Counted from the stretch's first letter, positions 1-9,014 are shown. The stretch is 64,000 nt of DNA from Thermomonas carbonis (GCF_014396975.1 NZ_CP060719.1:124001-188000), one strand, 5' to 3'. The notes: generated by a model not told the origin, from the letters alone. Numbers and translations are program-made.

Positions 1-45
1 GACGAGTGGCTTGCCTTGATCGATTGCGTCCGCAGTGACTGTCAT
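1..45 (-). CDS. Possible 5' end of a divergent gene (partial)
   Basis: An ATG on the minus strand at 45-43 opens a frame that runs off the left edge after 15 codons, reading MTVTADAIDQGKPLV. It would be divergent from the Trm112-like gene at 130, and the AT-richer stretch around 85-100 could hold promoters for both. No family can be recognised from 15 residues. It may be only a chance open frame; coding potential cannot be judged without the sequence to the left. Confidence 0.3.
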   Translation of the reverse strand, partial: MTVTADAIDQGKPLV

Positions 46-129
46 CTCGATGCCCGGCGCAATCGCGCGTGATTCAAGACGCTATTCTAGCGATCCCACC
101 CGTCATCGGCGCGCGTCGCCCGGAACCGC

Positions 130-399
130 ATGGACCGCAAGCTGCTCGACATCCTCGCCTGCCCCGCCACCCGCATGCCGTTGGCGATGCTGGAAGCCTC
201 CGGATTGGACGCGCTGAACCGCGCGATCGCTTCCGGCAACGTGCATCTCAACGACGAAAGCGTGCAGGCCACGCCGCTCCGCCAAGCACTGGTGACCCGC
301 GACCGCAAGACCGTGTACCGCATCGACGATGGCATCCCGGTGCTGCTGGCCGAGGAAGGCATCGCCACCTCGCAGGTCGCCGATTTCCCCAAGGCATGA
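130..399 (+). CDS. Trm112-like (YcaR/UPF0434 family) small protein
   Basis: 89-residue protein. It starts with the family pattern MDRKLLDILACP and carries the C-terminal signature DDGIPVLL, both typical of bacterial Trm112-like/YcaR proteins. Eukaryotic and archaeal Trm112 activates methyltransferases; the bacterial proteins are usually encoded near lpxK-kdsB and their role is poorly defined. Only one cysteine (C11) is present, so the four-Cys zinc site of the classical family is absent, and the middle is longer than in YcaR (about 60 residues). The stop codon overlaps the nadC start (ATGA), so the two are probably co-translated. Family assignment is good; function is not known. Confidence 0.8.
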   Translation: MDRKLLDILACPATRMPLAMLEASGLDALNRAIASGNVHLNDESVQATPLRQALVTRDRKTVYRIDDGIPVLLAEEGIATSQVADFPKA

Positions 400-1274
400 G
401 CGCCGGCAACCAGTTCGCAGCGCCCGCGGATGCCGTGATCGCCGCGAATGTCGCCGCCGCGCTGGCTGAGGACATCGGCCCCGGCGACGCCACCGCATCG
501 CTGCTCGATGACGCACCGGATCGCGCCTACCTGCTGTGCAAGGAAGATTGCGTGGTGGCCGGCCGGCCATGGTTCGATGCGGTCCACCACGCACTGGATC
601 GCGCTGCGCGCATCGACTGGCGCTGCAGCGAGGGCGACCGCATCGCCAAGGGCACGGTGATCGCGACGCTGCAGGGCCACAATCGCGCGCTGGTCAGCGC
701 CGAGCGCGCCTCGCTCAATTTCCTGCAGACCTTGAGCGGCACCGCCACCGTCACCGCCCGCTACGTCGACGCCGTGCGCGGCACCGGCACGAAGATCCTC
801 GACACCCGCAAGACCATTCCGGGCCTGCGTTCGGCGCAGAAATACGCGGTCCGGGTCGGTGGCGGCAGCAACCATCGCATCGCCCTGTACGACGCCGTGA
901 TGCTCAAGGAAAACCACATTCGCGCATTCGGCTCGGTGGCCGCGGCCATCACCCGCGCCCGCGCGCTGCACCCGGAATTGCCACTGATCGTGGAAGTGGA
1001 AACCGTGGCGCAATTGCGCGAGGCCCTGGACACCGGCTGCAGTCGTATCCTCATCGACGATTTCGATGCCGACACCCGCCGTGAAGCAGTGCGCATCGCC
1101 AAGGGTGCGCGCTACTCGGGGCGCATCCCTCTGGAAGTCTCCGGCGGCGTGGACATGACCACCCTGCGCGGCATCGCCGAGGACGGCGTGGACTGCATCT
1201 CGATCGGCGGACTGACCAAGCACGTGCACGCGATCGACTTCTCGCTGAAGCTGGGCCCGCCGCCGGGCGGTTGA
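396..1274 (+). CDS. nadC: Nicotinate-nucleotide pyrophosphorylase (carboxylating)
   Basis: Quinolinate phosphoribosyltransferase, 292 residues, the usual length. It converts quinolinate and PRPP to nicotinate mononucleotide, CO2 and PPi in de novo NAD synthesis, in the cytosol. Visible family motifs are EDIGPGDATA near the N-terminus, DTRKTIPGLR followed by KYAVRVGGGSNHR in the active-site region, LKENHI, and the C-terminal phosphate-binding ISIGGLTKH. The ATG at 396 is chosen because it overlaps the stop of the upstream Trm112-like gene and aligns with the family N-terminus; the frame is open further upstream but reads as low-complexity shadow sequence. No nadA or nadB is in the window. Confidence 0.96.
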   Translation: MSAGNQFAAPADAVIAANVAAALAEDIGPGDATASLLDDAPDRAYLLCKEDCVVAGRPWFDAVHHALDRAARIDWRCSEGDRIAKGTVIATLQGHNRALVSAERASLNFLQTLSGTATVTARYVDAVRGTGTKILDTRKTIPGLRSAQKYAVRVGGGSNHRIALYDAVMLKENHIRAFGSVAAAITRARALHPELPLIVEVETVAQLREALDTGCSRILIDDFDADTRREAVRIAKGARYSGRIPLEVSGGVDMTTLRGIAEDGVDCISIGGLTKHVHAIDFSLKLGPPPGG

Positions 1275-1278
1275 TCCC

Positions 1279-2043
1279 TTAGAGGATCAACCAGGTCGCC
1301 AGTGCCGCGCCGGCGAGGAGCGCCGCCAGCAGCCACGGCCAACGCGTACTGCCCACGCGCCTGGAACGCTTGGGCATCACCACCGGCTGTCCGGGCACCA
1401 GCAACTGGAAGCGCTCCTTGTCGAAGCTGATCTCGTCGCCGTGCGCGGCGCTGGCGCGGGTGATGCGCTTGCCGTTGATCCACGTGCCATTGGCGGACCC
1501 CAGATCCTCCACCAGCACTTCATTGCCCGCAGGCGTCAGGCGCGCGTGTTGCCGGGAGATGCAGTCCAGCGGGATCCGCAGGCCGGCCTCCTCGGCGCGT
1601 CCGACCGTGAGGCTTGCCTGCAACGGAAGGCTGCGGCCGAACATGCTGCCGGATACGGCACGCAGGGCGAACTTCGGGATCACCGGGCGCACCATCGTGG
1701 CGTTGAGTTCGCCGCGCTCGATGCTGGCCTGACCCAGCAAGGCACGTGGCGATTGGTCACCAACATCGACCAGCCTGATCCGCACGCCGGCCAATCCGAG
1801 CACGTCGTTCTCGCGCAGCGCGATCAGCCCGTCCACCGGACGATCGTTGACCAGCACCCGCACACCCGCAGGCACATGCAGCCTCACCCCATGCGACCCG
1901 ACCAGCAGTTCGCAATGGAGCGGCTCGATTCCCTCCTGCCCCAACGGGATGTCGTTGTCGAGCGCCGAGCCGATCGAGCAACTCCCGTCGTGCAACGTGT
2001 ACTGCGGCCCTTCGCCGCCCTGGAACACCAGCTTCATTGCCAT
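1279..2043 (-). CDS. FHA-domain protein with C-terminal membrane anchor
   Basis: 254 residues. The N-terminal ~90 residues look like a first, degenerate FHA-like fold (GSALDNDIPL, then LHCELL). A second, clear FHA domain spans about residues 130-210, with VGRAEEAGLRIPL, the phosphothreonine-loop pattern SRQHARL and the signature GSANGTWING. A basic stretch (KRSRR) is followed by one hydrophobic helix at the extreme C-terminus (about 232-253), so it is probably tail-anchored with both FHA domains in the cytosol. FHA domains bind phosphothreonine peptides; no Ser/Thr kinase gene lies in the window, so its partner is unknown. It is divergent from the DUF3301 gene and convergent with nadC, 4 bp away. 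Confidence 0.85.
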   Translation of the reverse strand: MAMKLVFQGGEGPQYTLHDGSCSIGSALDNDIPLGQEGIEPLHCELLVGSHGVRLHVPAGVRVLVNDRPVDGLIALRENDVLGLAGVRIRLVDVGDQSPRALLGQASIERGELNATMVRPVIPKFALRAVSGSMFGRSLPLQASLTVGRAEEAGLRIPLDCISRQHARLTPAGNEVLVEDLGSANGTWINGKRITRASAAHGDEISFDKERFQLLVPGQPVVMPKRSRRVGSTRWPWLLAALLAGAALATWLIL

Positions 2044-2103
2044 TTGTGCGCATTCCCCCTGTCCATGCTTGCGCTACGGTCCCGGCACCACCACATTGTG
2101 TGG

Positions 2104-2442
2104 ATGCCGACCTTGCTGATTTTAATGATTGTGGGCGTCATCGCCTTCTTCACGTTCTCCGCGGCACGCGCGGCGGCGGAGCGTGCCGCGGAGATCGGGC
2201 GCGATGCCTGTCTGGCGGCTGGAGTGCAATGGCTGGATCAGTCGATGCACGCCACCGGCATGCGCCTGCGCCGCAAGGAGGATGGCTGGCTCGGGTTCGA
2301 GCGCAGCTATCGCTTCGACTACTCCGAAGATGGCCAGGATCGGCACATCGGCCGGATCGTGCTGCTGGGCGACAAGCTGATCGGGTTCAGCGGTCCCAGT
2401 CGCGCCGCGCAGGCGGTGGTGCGGAGCTTTCCGGGAAATTGA
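2104..2442 (+). CDS. DUF3301-family membrane-anchored protein
   Basis: 112 residues beginning MPTLLILMIVG, a single N-terminal transmembrane segment (about 1-20). A soluble domain follows, with conserved-looking elements ACLAAGVQWLDQS and FERSYRFDYSEDG. This matches DUF3301, a family of small proteins of unknown function common in gammaproteobacteria. An in-frame ATG at 2064 would add 13 residues but would bury the membrane segment behind a His-rich stretch, so 2104 is preferred. It is convergent with sspB, which is its usual neighbour in related genomes as far as I recall. Confidence 0.75.
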   Translation: MPTLLILMIVGVIAFFTFSAARAAAERAAEIGRDACLAAGVQWLDQSMHATGMRLRRKEDGWLGFERSYRFDYSEDGQDRHIGRIVLLGDKLIGFSGPSRAAQAVVRSFPGN

Positions 2443-2523
2443 TCCATCCGGGCCACGTTGGTGCAACCCCTCGTTGCGCAGGTGCCCCCCCTCTGGTTGC
2501 CCGCTTCTTCCGGCAAGAGCCAA

Positions 2524-2549
2524 GGCAGGCACGGGAGCCTGCCCCTACG
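2524..2549. repeat. REP-like palindrome, copy 1
   Basis: Inverted repeat with arms GGCAGGC (2524-2530) and GCCTGCC (2537-2543), loop ACGGGA, and a CCTACG tail. The same 26-nt string occurs at 38472-38497 with one mismatch, in the same orientation. Both copies sit directly after the stop codon of a minus-strand gene (sspB, secF). This is what dispersed extragenic palindromes look like; here it may also help terminate sspB. The rest of 2443-2549 holds nothing else I recognise. Confidence 0.6.
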
Positions 2550-3020
2550 TCATTTCACGATGCGCAGGTGGCCGCCGCGCTTGGGCGGTTCCGGTGGCGT
2601 CTCGGGGGTCTCGGTTGCATCGCCGGACGGGGTCTCCGCGGCCTGTTCGATCTCGACCGCATCCGCCTGTGCCGCGGGTGGCGTGCGCGGCTCGTCCGGC
2701 ATCGCCATGCCCTGTCCGGTTTCGCGTGAATAGATGGCAATCACCGCTTCAAGCGGCACCATCACGGACTGGCTGACGCCGGCAAAACGGGCGGTGAAGC
2801 GAATCGAATCGTTGCCCAGTTCCAGCTTGGCCACGGCACGTTCGGCGATGTTGAGCACGATCCGGCCATCCTTGACCGCATGCGCGGGCACGCGCACGCC
2901 GGGCATGCGCGCATCCACCAGCACGTGCGGGGTCATGCCGTTGTCGGCAATCCATTCGTACAGCGCGCGCAACAGGTACGGGCGCTGGCTGGACATCGCG
3001 GGCGGGGCCGTTTCGCCCAT
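2550..3020 (-). CDS. sspB: ClpXP protease specificity-enhancing factor SspB
   Basis: 156 residues. SspB tethers ssrA-tagged and other substrates to ClpXP in the cytosol. The globular substrate-binding domain covers about residues 9-105, with the family start SSQRPYLLRALYEW, TPHVLVDA, and RFAGVSQSVMVPLEAVIAIY. A Pro/Glu-rich linker follows, ending in the short ClpX-docking tail RGGHLRIVK, which closely resembles the E. coli C-terminal ClpX-binding motif. The start at 3020 has a GGAAG ribosome site; the ATG at 2996 would give the canonical MSSQRP start. It lies 12 bp downstream of sspA and is the last gene of the petABC-sspAB set. Confidence 0.95.
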   Translation of the reverse strand: MGETAPPAMSSQRPYLLRALYEWIADNGMTPHVLVDARMPGVRVPAHAVKDGRIVLNIAERAVAKLELGNDSIRFTARFAGVSQSVMVPLEAVIAIYSRETGQGMAMPDEPRTPPAAQADAVEIEQAAETPSGDATETPETPPEPPKRGGHLRIVK

Positions 3021-3032
3021 CTCAATCTTCCG

Positions 3033-3671
3033 TCACAACGGGAGGTCGCGCAGGGCCTTTTCCTGCTCGGTCAGGCTGCGCAGGAAGCCGGGGTTGCGGA
3101 AGATGCGGTTGCCGTAGTCCTCGATCGCCTTGCCGTCCTTCGGCAGCGGGATGCCGAGCGACTGCAGGCGCCAGATGATCGGGGCCATCGCGCAGTCGGC
3201 CAGGCTCATTTCCTGGTTGAGAAAGAACTTGCTGGCCTTGAACAGCGGGACCGAGGCGGTGAGCAGTTCCTTCAGCCGCTTGCGCGCGGCCTCCACCTGC
3301 TGCTTGTTGCCCATCCGGATCGCCTGCACCTGCGGCACCCAGTCGTGCTCGATGCGCAACATCGCGAGGCGCAGCCGCGCGCGCGACAGCGGATCGACCG
3401 GCATCAGCGGCGGATGCGGATAGCGCTCGTCGAGGTATTCGCTGACCACGCTGGCTGCGTACAGGACCAGATCGCGCTCGACCAGGGTCGGCACCGAGTG
3501 ATAGGGGTTCAGGTCGATCAGGTCTTCCGGCGGGTTCTGCGGATCGACCGAGACGAAGTCGTAGGTGACGCCCTTGGCCGCCAGGACCAGGCGGACGCGG
3601 TGGCAAAGGACATCGTCGACCGAGGAAAACAGGGTCAGTGCGTTACGCATCCGCGGACTCACAGCCATCAT
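3033..3671 (-). CDS. sspA: Stringent starvation protein A (GST-fold RNA polymerase-associated protein)
   Basis: About 212 residues with a glutathione-S-transferase fold. The thioredoxin-like N-terminal domain (RNALTLFSSVDDVLCHRVRL, then VPTLVERDLVLYAASVVSEYLDERYPHPPLMP split over residues 10-75) is followed by a helical C-terminal domain. In E. coli SspA binds RNA polymerase and acts in stationary phase and acid tolerance; it is not an active GST. The start at 3671 (or 3668) is chosen because AGGAG lies 8 nt upstream; a longer open frame to 3722 lacks that support. The gene follows petC after 108 bp on the same strand, an order conserved in beta- and gammaproteobacteria. Confidence 0.95.
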   Translation of the reverse strand: MMAVSPRMRNALTLFSSVDDVLCHRVRLVLAAKGVTYDFVSVDPQNPPEDLIDLNPYHSVPTLVERDLVLYAASVVSEYLDERYPHPPLMPVDPLSRARLRLAMLRIEHDWVPQVQAIRMGNKQQVEAARKRLKELLTASVPLFKASKFFLNQEMSLADCAMAPIIWRLQSLGIPLPKDGKAIEDYGNRIFRNPGFLRSLTEQEKALRDLPL

Positions 3672-3779
3672 CAGGACCACTCCTGCGCCCGGGTATCCCG
3701 GTCGCACCTGCGCCGCCCGCACGATGCGGACAGCCGCAAAGCGTACTTCACCCTGTTCGTCGCACCTGCCGCCGCCGTG

Positions 3780-4541
3780 TCAGTGGACGTCCTGCCAGTA
3801 CTCGTTCTTCAGCAGCCAGGCGAGGAACGCCAGGAAGACCAGGAACAGGATCACCCACACGCCCAGGCTTTCGCGCTTGAGCGCGGCGGGCTCACCGGCG
3901 TATTCGAGGAACGCGGTGATGTCGCGCGCGGTCTGGTCGAATGCCTGCGCATCCTGCGTGCCCGCCTGGCTGATGGTGAAGCCCTCGACCGGCAGTTCGC
4001 CCGTCGCGGTCTTCTTGCCATGCACCGGCTGCTGCAGGCCCTGCAACTCCCACAACGGGTTCGGCATCGAGGCATTGGCGAAGAGGGTGTTGTTCCAGCC
4101 GACCGGACGCGATTCGTCGAGGTAGAACGACTTCAGGTAGGTGTAGATCCAGTCGCTACCGCGCACGCGCGAGATCACGCTCAGATCCGGCGGTGCCTTG
4201 CCGAACGCCGCCACGCCCATCGCCGCGGTCATCGGCGAGATCACGTGGTCGCCGATCTTGCCGCCATTGAAGTTGAGGTTGGCCTGCACGTCTTCCTCGG
4301 ACAGGCCCAGGTCCTCGCCGATGCGGGCGTAGCGCACGTACTTCAGCGAATGGCAGCTGCTGCAGTAGTTCATGTACAACGCCGCGCCGCGCTGCAGCGA
4401 GGCCTTGTCGCTCAGGTCGGTACCGGCCTGCTGCACCTTGCCGCCGCCAGCGGCCAGCGCTGTGACGGAAAGCAGGACGCCGGCAGCGAACACCGCCAGG
4501 CGGGAAACGAACGCCCGCTTCTTGGAAGGCAAGTTAGTCAT
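3780..4541 (-). CDS. petC: Ubiquinol-cytochrome c reductase, cytochrome c1 subunit
   Basis: 253 residues. Cytochrome c1 passes electrons from the Rieske protein to soluble cytochrome c in complex III. There is a signal peptide (residues 1-30, cleavage after ALA), a covalent haem site CSSCH near residue 60, and the likely distal haem ligand Met in NASMPNPLWELQ. A single C-terminal anchor, LGVWVILFLVFLAFLAWLL, leaves a short cytoplasmic tail. The start overlaps the last 8 nt of petB, indicating translational coupling in the order petA-petB-petC. Confidence 0.97.
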   Translation of the reverse strand: MTNLPSKKRAFVSRLAVFAAGVLLSVTALAAGGGKVQQAGTDLSDKASLQRGAALYMNYCSSCHSLKYVRYARIGEDLGLSEEDVQANLNFNGGKIGDHVISPMTAAMGVAAFGKAPPDLSVISRVRGSDWIYTYLKSFYLDESRPVGWNNTLFANASMPNPLWELQGLQQPVHGKKTATGELPVEGFTISQAGTQDAQAFDQTARDITAFLEYAGEPAALKRESLGVWVILFLVFLAFLAWLLKNEYWQDVH

Positions 4542-5817
4542 GCATCGTCACCCGTTCCGGCACCGGCTTGGTCTTGTCGAGCTTCGTCCACACCGGCATG
4601 GTGATGAAGAAGGCGAAGTAGAGGAAGGTCAGCACGCGGCCGATGATGGTTTCAGTTGGATCCGTACCCGGACCGGCACCGATCTTGCCCAGCCACAGGA
4701 AGCTGACCGCGAACATCAACAGCATGGACCAGCTCAGCCAGCCGCGGTAGCGATACGACTTCACCGGCGACTTGTCGAGCCAAGGCACCAGGAACAGCAC
4801 CGCGATGGCACCGAACATCACCAGCACGCCCCACAGCTTGATGCCGAAGAACGACGGCACCACGCGCAACATCGCGTAGTACGGGGTGTAGTACCAGACC
4901 GGCTTGATGTGCTCCGGGGTGACCAGCGGGTTGGCCTCGGTGAAGTTGTCGTGCTCCAGGAACCAGCCACCGAATGCCGGTGCATAAAAGATGATGAAGG
5001 CCGCGATGACCAGGAAGCAGCAGACGTAGAACGTGTCCTTGACCGTGAAATACGGGTGGAACGGCACGCCGTCGGCGGGTGCGGTCGGCGACCAGCGGTT
5101 GCCCTTCGGGCCCTTCTTGATCTCGACGCCGTCCGGGTTGTTGGACCCCACTTCGTGCAGCGCGAAGATGTGCAGCACCACCAGCAGCAACAGCACCAGC
5201 GGCAGCGCGATCACGTGCAGCGCGAAGAAGCGGTTGAGGGTGGCATCGCCCGGGTTGTAGTCGCCCATGATCCATTCGGTCAGGCCGGTGCCGATCACCG
5301 GGAACGCGCCGAACAGCGAGATGATCACCTTGGCGCCCCAGTAGGACATCTGACCCCACGGCAGCACGTAGCCAAGGAAGGCCTCGGCCATCAGCACCAG
5401 GTAGATCAGCATGCCAAGGATCCACACGAGCTCGCGCGGCTTCTTGTACGAGCCGTACATCAGGCCGCGGAACATGTGCAGGTAGACCACGATGAAGAAC
5501 AGCGACGCACCGGTGCTGTGCATGTAGCGGATCAGCCAGCCCCACTCCACGTCGCGCATGATGTATTCGACCGATGCGAAGGCTTCCGCCGCGCTCGGCT
5601 TGAAGTGCATCGTGAGGAAGATGCCGGTGACGATCTGGTTGACCAGCACCACGCTGGCCAGGATCCCGAAGATGTACCAGATGTTGAAGTTCCTCGGCGC
5701 GTAGTACTCCGACATGTGCTTGCGGTAGAACGGCATCATGCCGGGCGCGCGCTGGTTGACCCAGTCCATCGCGCCGTTGGCGGCGTCTGTTGCAGTGCGG
5801 ATCAGAATGTTCGCCAT
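4534..5817 (-). CDS. petB: Ubiquinol-cytochrome c reductase, cytochrome b subunit
   Basis: 427 residues, a full-length cytochrome b of complex III with eight predicted transmembrane helices. It holds haems bL and bH and the Qo and Qi quinone sites. Features seen are the early helix YIFGILASVVLVNQIVTG, haem-ligand His residues in HSTGASLFF, VIALPLVLLLLVVLHIFALHE (given in parts), and the Qo-site PEW-type motif present as PEH in TPEHIKPVWY. The Pro-Glu pair is kept, but W is replaced by H. The gene is 3 bp downstream of petA and overlaps petC by 8 nt. Confidence 0.97.
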   Translation of the reverse strand: MANILIRTATDAANGAMDWVNQRAPGMMPFYRKHMSEYYAPRNFNIWYIFGILASVVLVNQIVTGIFLTMHFKPSAAEAFASVEYIMRDVEWGWLIRYMHSTGASLFFIVVYLHMFRGLMYGSYKKPRELVWILGMLIYLVLMAEAFLGYVLPWGQMSYWGAKVIISLFGAFPVIGTGLTEWIMGDYNPGDATLNRFFALHVIALPLVLLLLVVLHIFALHEVGSNNPDGVEIKKGPKGNRWSPTAPADGVPFHPYFTVKDTFYVCCFLVIAAFIIFYAPAFGGWFLEHDNFTEANPLVTPEHIKPVWYYTPYYAMLRVVPSFFGIKLWGVLVMFGAIAVLFLVPWLDKSPVKSYRYRGWLSWSMLLMFAVSFLWLGKIGAGPGTDPTETIIGRVLTFLYFAFFITMPVWTKLDKTKPVPERVTMHD

Positions 5818-5820
5818 GGC

Positions 5821-6420
5821 TTACGCGGCTCCCTGCGGATCAACGCCGATGACCACGGTGCTGTCGTTCTCGAAGTAGTACGGCGGTACGGGCAGGTTCG
5901 CCGGCGCCGGCTGCGCCTTGTACACGCGACCGGCGAGGTCGTAGCGCGACTTGTGGCAGGGGCAGAAATAGCCGCCCTTCCAGTCCGGGTCGAACGGCTG
6001 CGGCTTGACCTCCGGCAGGTGCTCCGGTGCGCAACCCAGGTGGGTGCACACGCCGACCAGCACGGAAATCTCCGGCTTGATCGAGCGCGAGGCGTTCTGC
6101 GCGTACTTCGGCTGCTGGTCGGCGTTGGCCGAACCCGGATCCGCAAGCAGGGAATCCAGTGACTTCATGGTGTCCAGCATCGCCTTGGAACGCTTGGCGA
6201 TGAAGATCGGCTGGCCACGCCAGTTGATCACCATCTGCTGGCCTTCGACCAGAGCGCTGAGATCCTGGCTCACCGGCGCGCCGGCGAAACGGGCCCGCGC
6301 ACTGGGGCTCCACGACTTGATGAAAGGCACCGCGGCGAACCCGGCTCCGACCGCACCGACCACTGCCGTGGTCGCGGTCAGGAACCTGCGCCGGCCGGTG
6401 TTGACCTCATGATTGGTCAT
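5821..6420 (-). CDS. petA: Ubiquinol-cytochrome c reductase, Rieske iron-sulfur subunit
   Basis: 199 residues. It takes electrons from ubiquinol at the Qo site and hands them to cytochrome c1. The N-terminus has a Tat-type signal anchor (GRRRFLTATTAVVGAVGAGF). The [2Fe-2S] site is formed by the two boxes CTHLGC (near residue 125) and CPCHKSRYD (near 153), supplying two Cys and two His ligands plus the disulfide pair. The second box has Lys where many Rieske proteins have Gly. It is the first gene of the petABC-sspAB set; the ~100 bp upstream is AT-richer and probably holds the promoter, and GGAG precedes the ATG. Confidence 0.97.
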   Translation of the reverse strand: MTNHEVNTGRRRFLTATTAVVGAVGAGFAAVPFIKSWSPSARARFAGAPVSQDLSALVEGQQMVINWRGQPIFIAKRSKAMLDTMKSLDSLLADPGSANADQQPKYAQNASRSIKPEISVLVGVCTHLGCAPEHLPEVKPQPFDPDWKGGYFCPCHKSRYDLAGRVYKAQPAPANLPVPPYYFENDSTVVIGVDPQGAA

Positions 6421-6519
6421 CCCGCACTCCGAAAATAAGCAAATACACGGCTGCGGCGCCTGGCGACGCGCTGGCGCACGCTGGCCGGCCGCAAAAGACG
6501 GGGAAGTGTAACGGAACGC

Positions 6520-7485
6520 TTAACGAGCCGACAATCCGCCCTGCGCCGGCGCGGCCACGGGATTGGCCAGACCGCGGTAGCGATCGGCCAGCAGGCCGAC
6601 TCGCTCCACGTAGCGCCGGGTCTCGCTGTAGGGCGGCACGCCGCCGTATTTGGCCACCGCGCCCGGCCCGGCGTTGTAGCCGGCCGCAGCCAAGGTCAGG
6701 TTGCCGTTGAAGCGCTTCAGCAGCATCGCCAGATAGCGCACCCCGCCGCCGATGTTCTGCACGGGATCGAATGCATCACTGACGCCGACCTCGCGGGCGG
6801 TGCCCGGCATCAGCTGCATCAGCCCCTGCGCGCCAACCCGCGACAGCGCGTTCGGGTTGAACGCGGATTCCGCATGAATGATCGCGCGGACGATGGACTC
6901 GTCGACCCCGTGCTCGCGCGCGGCGGCTGCGATCTCGGCCTGATACGCGGTGGTGTTCAGGCGCAGGGTGCGGAAATTGACCCCGGGCTTGGTCCCGCAG
7001 GCGTAGCAGGTTTCCATGTAGCTGTACTTGATCGTCCGCACCGAAGCCACCGCCATCCCGCGCGGGCGGGCGCTGCTGTAGGTGCGCACGCCGTCCTTGA
7101 TGTACGAATACACTTGGCCGTGGACGCGGCGCGGTGCAGCCGGGGTGGAGGATGCCACCACGGGAGCAGCCGGTACGCGGGCTTCCGCCGCGGTTGGCAC
7201 CGACATCCGGGCAGGCTGTGAAGCGGCCATCGTCGCCGGCGGCACGCCGCCGAGCGGCGGGGACTCGCTACTGCGGGACGACGTCCTGGATGGCGCAGCA
7301 ACGGCCTTGGGCTTGGGCGCGCGCTGCGCCTTGTAGCTGCCGACCAGCTTGCAACTGGCACCGGCGACCTTCTTGTTCGCGTATGTGGTGACGCCATCGC
7401 TGCCCTCGCAGCGATAGACATTCCCCGCCAGTGCGGGCGCACCCAGCAACAACGTCGTGAACAGCAGCGCGGGCCAAGCCTTCAT
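6520..7485 (-). CDS. Secreted lytic transglycosylase (SLT domain) with DUF4124 N-terminus
   Basis: 321 residues. It has a signal peptide (1-20), then a DUF4124-like segment (NVYRCEGSDGVTTYANK) and a low-complexity Ala/Pro/Ser linker (about 55-115). A second short DUF4124-like piece (VYSYIKDGVRTYSS) comes next, and the SLT lysozyme-like domain covers about 180-305. The catalytic Glu is in IIHAESAFNP, followed by SRVGAQGLMQLMPGTA and AAGYNAGPGAV, the standard family 1 motifs. It probably cleaves peptidoglycan to 1,6-anhydromuropeptides in the periplasm. Transcribed away from miaB; nothing nearby suggests a secretion system. Confidence 0.93.
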   Translation of the reverse strand: MKAWPALLFTTLLLGAPALAGNVYRCEGSDGVTTYANKKVAGASCKLVGSYKAQRAPKPKAVAAPSRTSSRSSESPPLGGVPPATMAASQPARMSVPTAAEARVPAAPVVASSTPAAPRRVHGQVYSYIKDGVRTYSSARPRGMAVASVRTIKYSYMETCYACGTKPGVNFRTLRLNTTAYQAEIAAAAREHGVDESIVRAIIHAESAFNPNALSRVGAQGLMQLMPGTAREVGVSDAFDPVQNIGGGVRYLAMLLKRFNGNLTLAAAGYNAGPGAVAKYGGVPPYSETRRYVERVGLLADRYRGLANPVAAPAQGGLSAR

Positions 7486-7640
7486 CGGCGCAGTCTCGCC
7501 CCTTCAATTTGCGATGACAAGTCCTTGATTTTCCTGAACGCGACAGCCCGCAGCGCGCGGCCAATGGCGACGTGCCGGGTGTTTGCTAAGCTCGCGCCCC
7601 CAACCCGGCCCGGATTAACCGCCGCGCCCCGGAGAACACC

Positions 7641-9014
7641 ATGAGCCAGCCCGAACCGCAGGTCGCGGACGCGCCCGCCCGCAAGAAGCTGTTCATCGAG
7701 ACCCACGGCTGCCAGATGAACGAGTACGACTCGGCGCGCATGGCCGATGTGCTGGCCGCGACTGACGGAATGGAATTGACCACGATCGCCGAAGAAGCCG
7801 ACGTGATCCTGGTCAACACCTGCTCGATCCGCGAAAAAGCCCAGGAAAAGGTGTTCAGTCGGATCGGCCGCTGGAAGTCGCTCAACAAGAACGGCGAAAA
7901 GGTCCTGATCGGGGTGGGTGGCTGCGTGGCCAGTCAGGAGGGTGCCGCCATCGTCAAACGCGCGCCCTACGTCGACCTGGTGTTCGGGCCGCAGACCCTG
8001 CATCGGCTGCCGGACCTGATCCGCGAGCGCCGCAGCACCGGCCGGCCGCAGGTCGACATCAGCTTCCCGGAGATCGAGAAGTTCGACCGCATGCCGGAAC
8101 CGCGCGCCGATGGGCCGTCGGCCTTCGTGTCGATCATGGAAGGCTGCAGCAAGTACTGCAGCTTCTGCGTGGTGCCCTACACCCGCGGCGAGGAAGTCAG
8201 CCGGCCGTTCGAGGACGTGCTGGTCGAAGTCGCGCAGCTCGCCGCGCAGGGTGTGCGCGAGGTCAACCTGCTCGGCCAGAACGTCAATGCCTATCGCGGG
8301 CCGTATGGGGATGGCGAGGTAGCCGACCTCGGCCTGCTGATCCGCACCATCGCCGAGATCGACGGCATCGGCCGGATCCGCTTCACCACCTCGCACCCGC
8401 TGGAGTTCAGCGATTCGCTGGTCGAGGCCTACCGCGACGTGCCCAAGCTGGCCAACTACCTGCATCTGCCGGTGCAGGCCGGCAGCGACCGCATCCTGGC
8501 GGCGATGAAGCGCGGCTACACCGCGATCGAGTTCAAGCAGAAGATCCGCAAGCTGCGCGCGGTGCGGCCGGACATTTCGATCAGTTCGGATTTCATCGTC
8601 GGCTTCCCCGGCGAGACCGACGCCGATTTCGACAAGACCATGAAACTGATCGAGGACGTCGGCTTCGACCAGAGTTACAGCTTCATCTATTCGCGTCGCC
8701 CGGGCACGCCGGCCGCGGATCTGCAGGACGACGTGAGCGATGCCGAGAAACACGCACGCCTGAATCGCCTGCAGCAACACATCAATGCGCACGCACTGGC
8801 GATCTCGCAGGCGATGATCGGCAGCGTGCAGACGGTGCTGGTGGAGGGCCCATCGAAGAAGGATCCGAACGAGCTCACCGGCAAGACCGAGAACATGCGC
8901 CCGGTGAATTTCGCCGGGCCGAAGCGACTGATCGGGCAGTTCGTCGATGTGGTGATCACCGAGGCGCTAAGCAATTCGTTGCGCGGCCGGGTGGCGACCG
9001 TCGACGCCACCTGA
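7641..9014 (+). CDS. miaB: tRNA-2-methylthio-N6-dimethylallyladenosine synthase
   Basis: 457-residue radical SAM methylthiotransferase. It adds the 2-methylthio group to i6A37 of tRNAs reading UNN codons. The N-terminal UPF0004 domain starts [16 protein letters not shown] and includes [12 protein letters not shown] and [10 protein letters not shown], giving three Cys for the second cluster. The radical SAM triad is CSKYCSFC (CxxxCxxC), followed by [15 protein letters not shown]-terminal TRAM domain ends the protein. GGAGA precedes the start. It heads the conserved miaB-phoH-ybeY-corC neighbourhood, here interrupted by an amidohydrolase on the other strand. Confidence 0.98.
   Translation: MSQPEPQVADAPARKKLFIETHGCQMNEYDSARMADVLAATDGMELTTIAEEADVILVNTCSIREKAQEKVFSRIGRWKSLNKNGEKVLIGVGGCVASQEGAAIVKRAPYVDLVFGPQTLHRLPDLIRERRSTGRPQVDISFPEIEKFDRMPEPRADGPSAFVSIMEGCSKYCSFCVVPYTRGEEVSRPFEDVLVEVAQLAAQGVREVNLLGQNVNAYRGPYGDGEVADLGLLIRTIAEIDGIGRIRFTTSHPLEFSDSLVEAYRDVPKLANYLHLPVQAGSDRILAAMKRGYTAIEFKQKIRKLRAVRPDISISSDFIVGFPGETDADFDKTMKLIEDVGFDQSYSFIYSRRPGTPAADLQDDVSDAEKHARLNRLQQHINAHALAISQAMIGSVQTVLVEGPSKKDPNELTGKTENMRPVNFAGPKRLIGQFVDVVITEALSNSLRGRVATVDAT

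Noticed and set aside
39..51. CTGTCAT at the left edge as a Pho box
   Set aside because: The next unit at 11-bp spacing (ATGCCCG) does not fit, and there is no -10 at the right distance.
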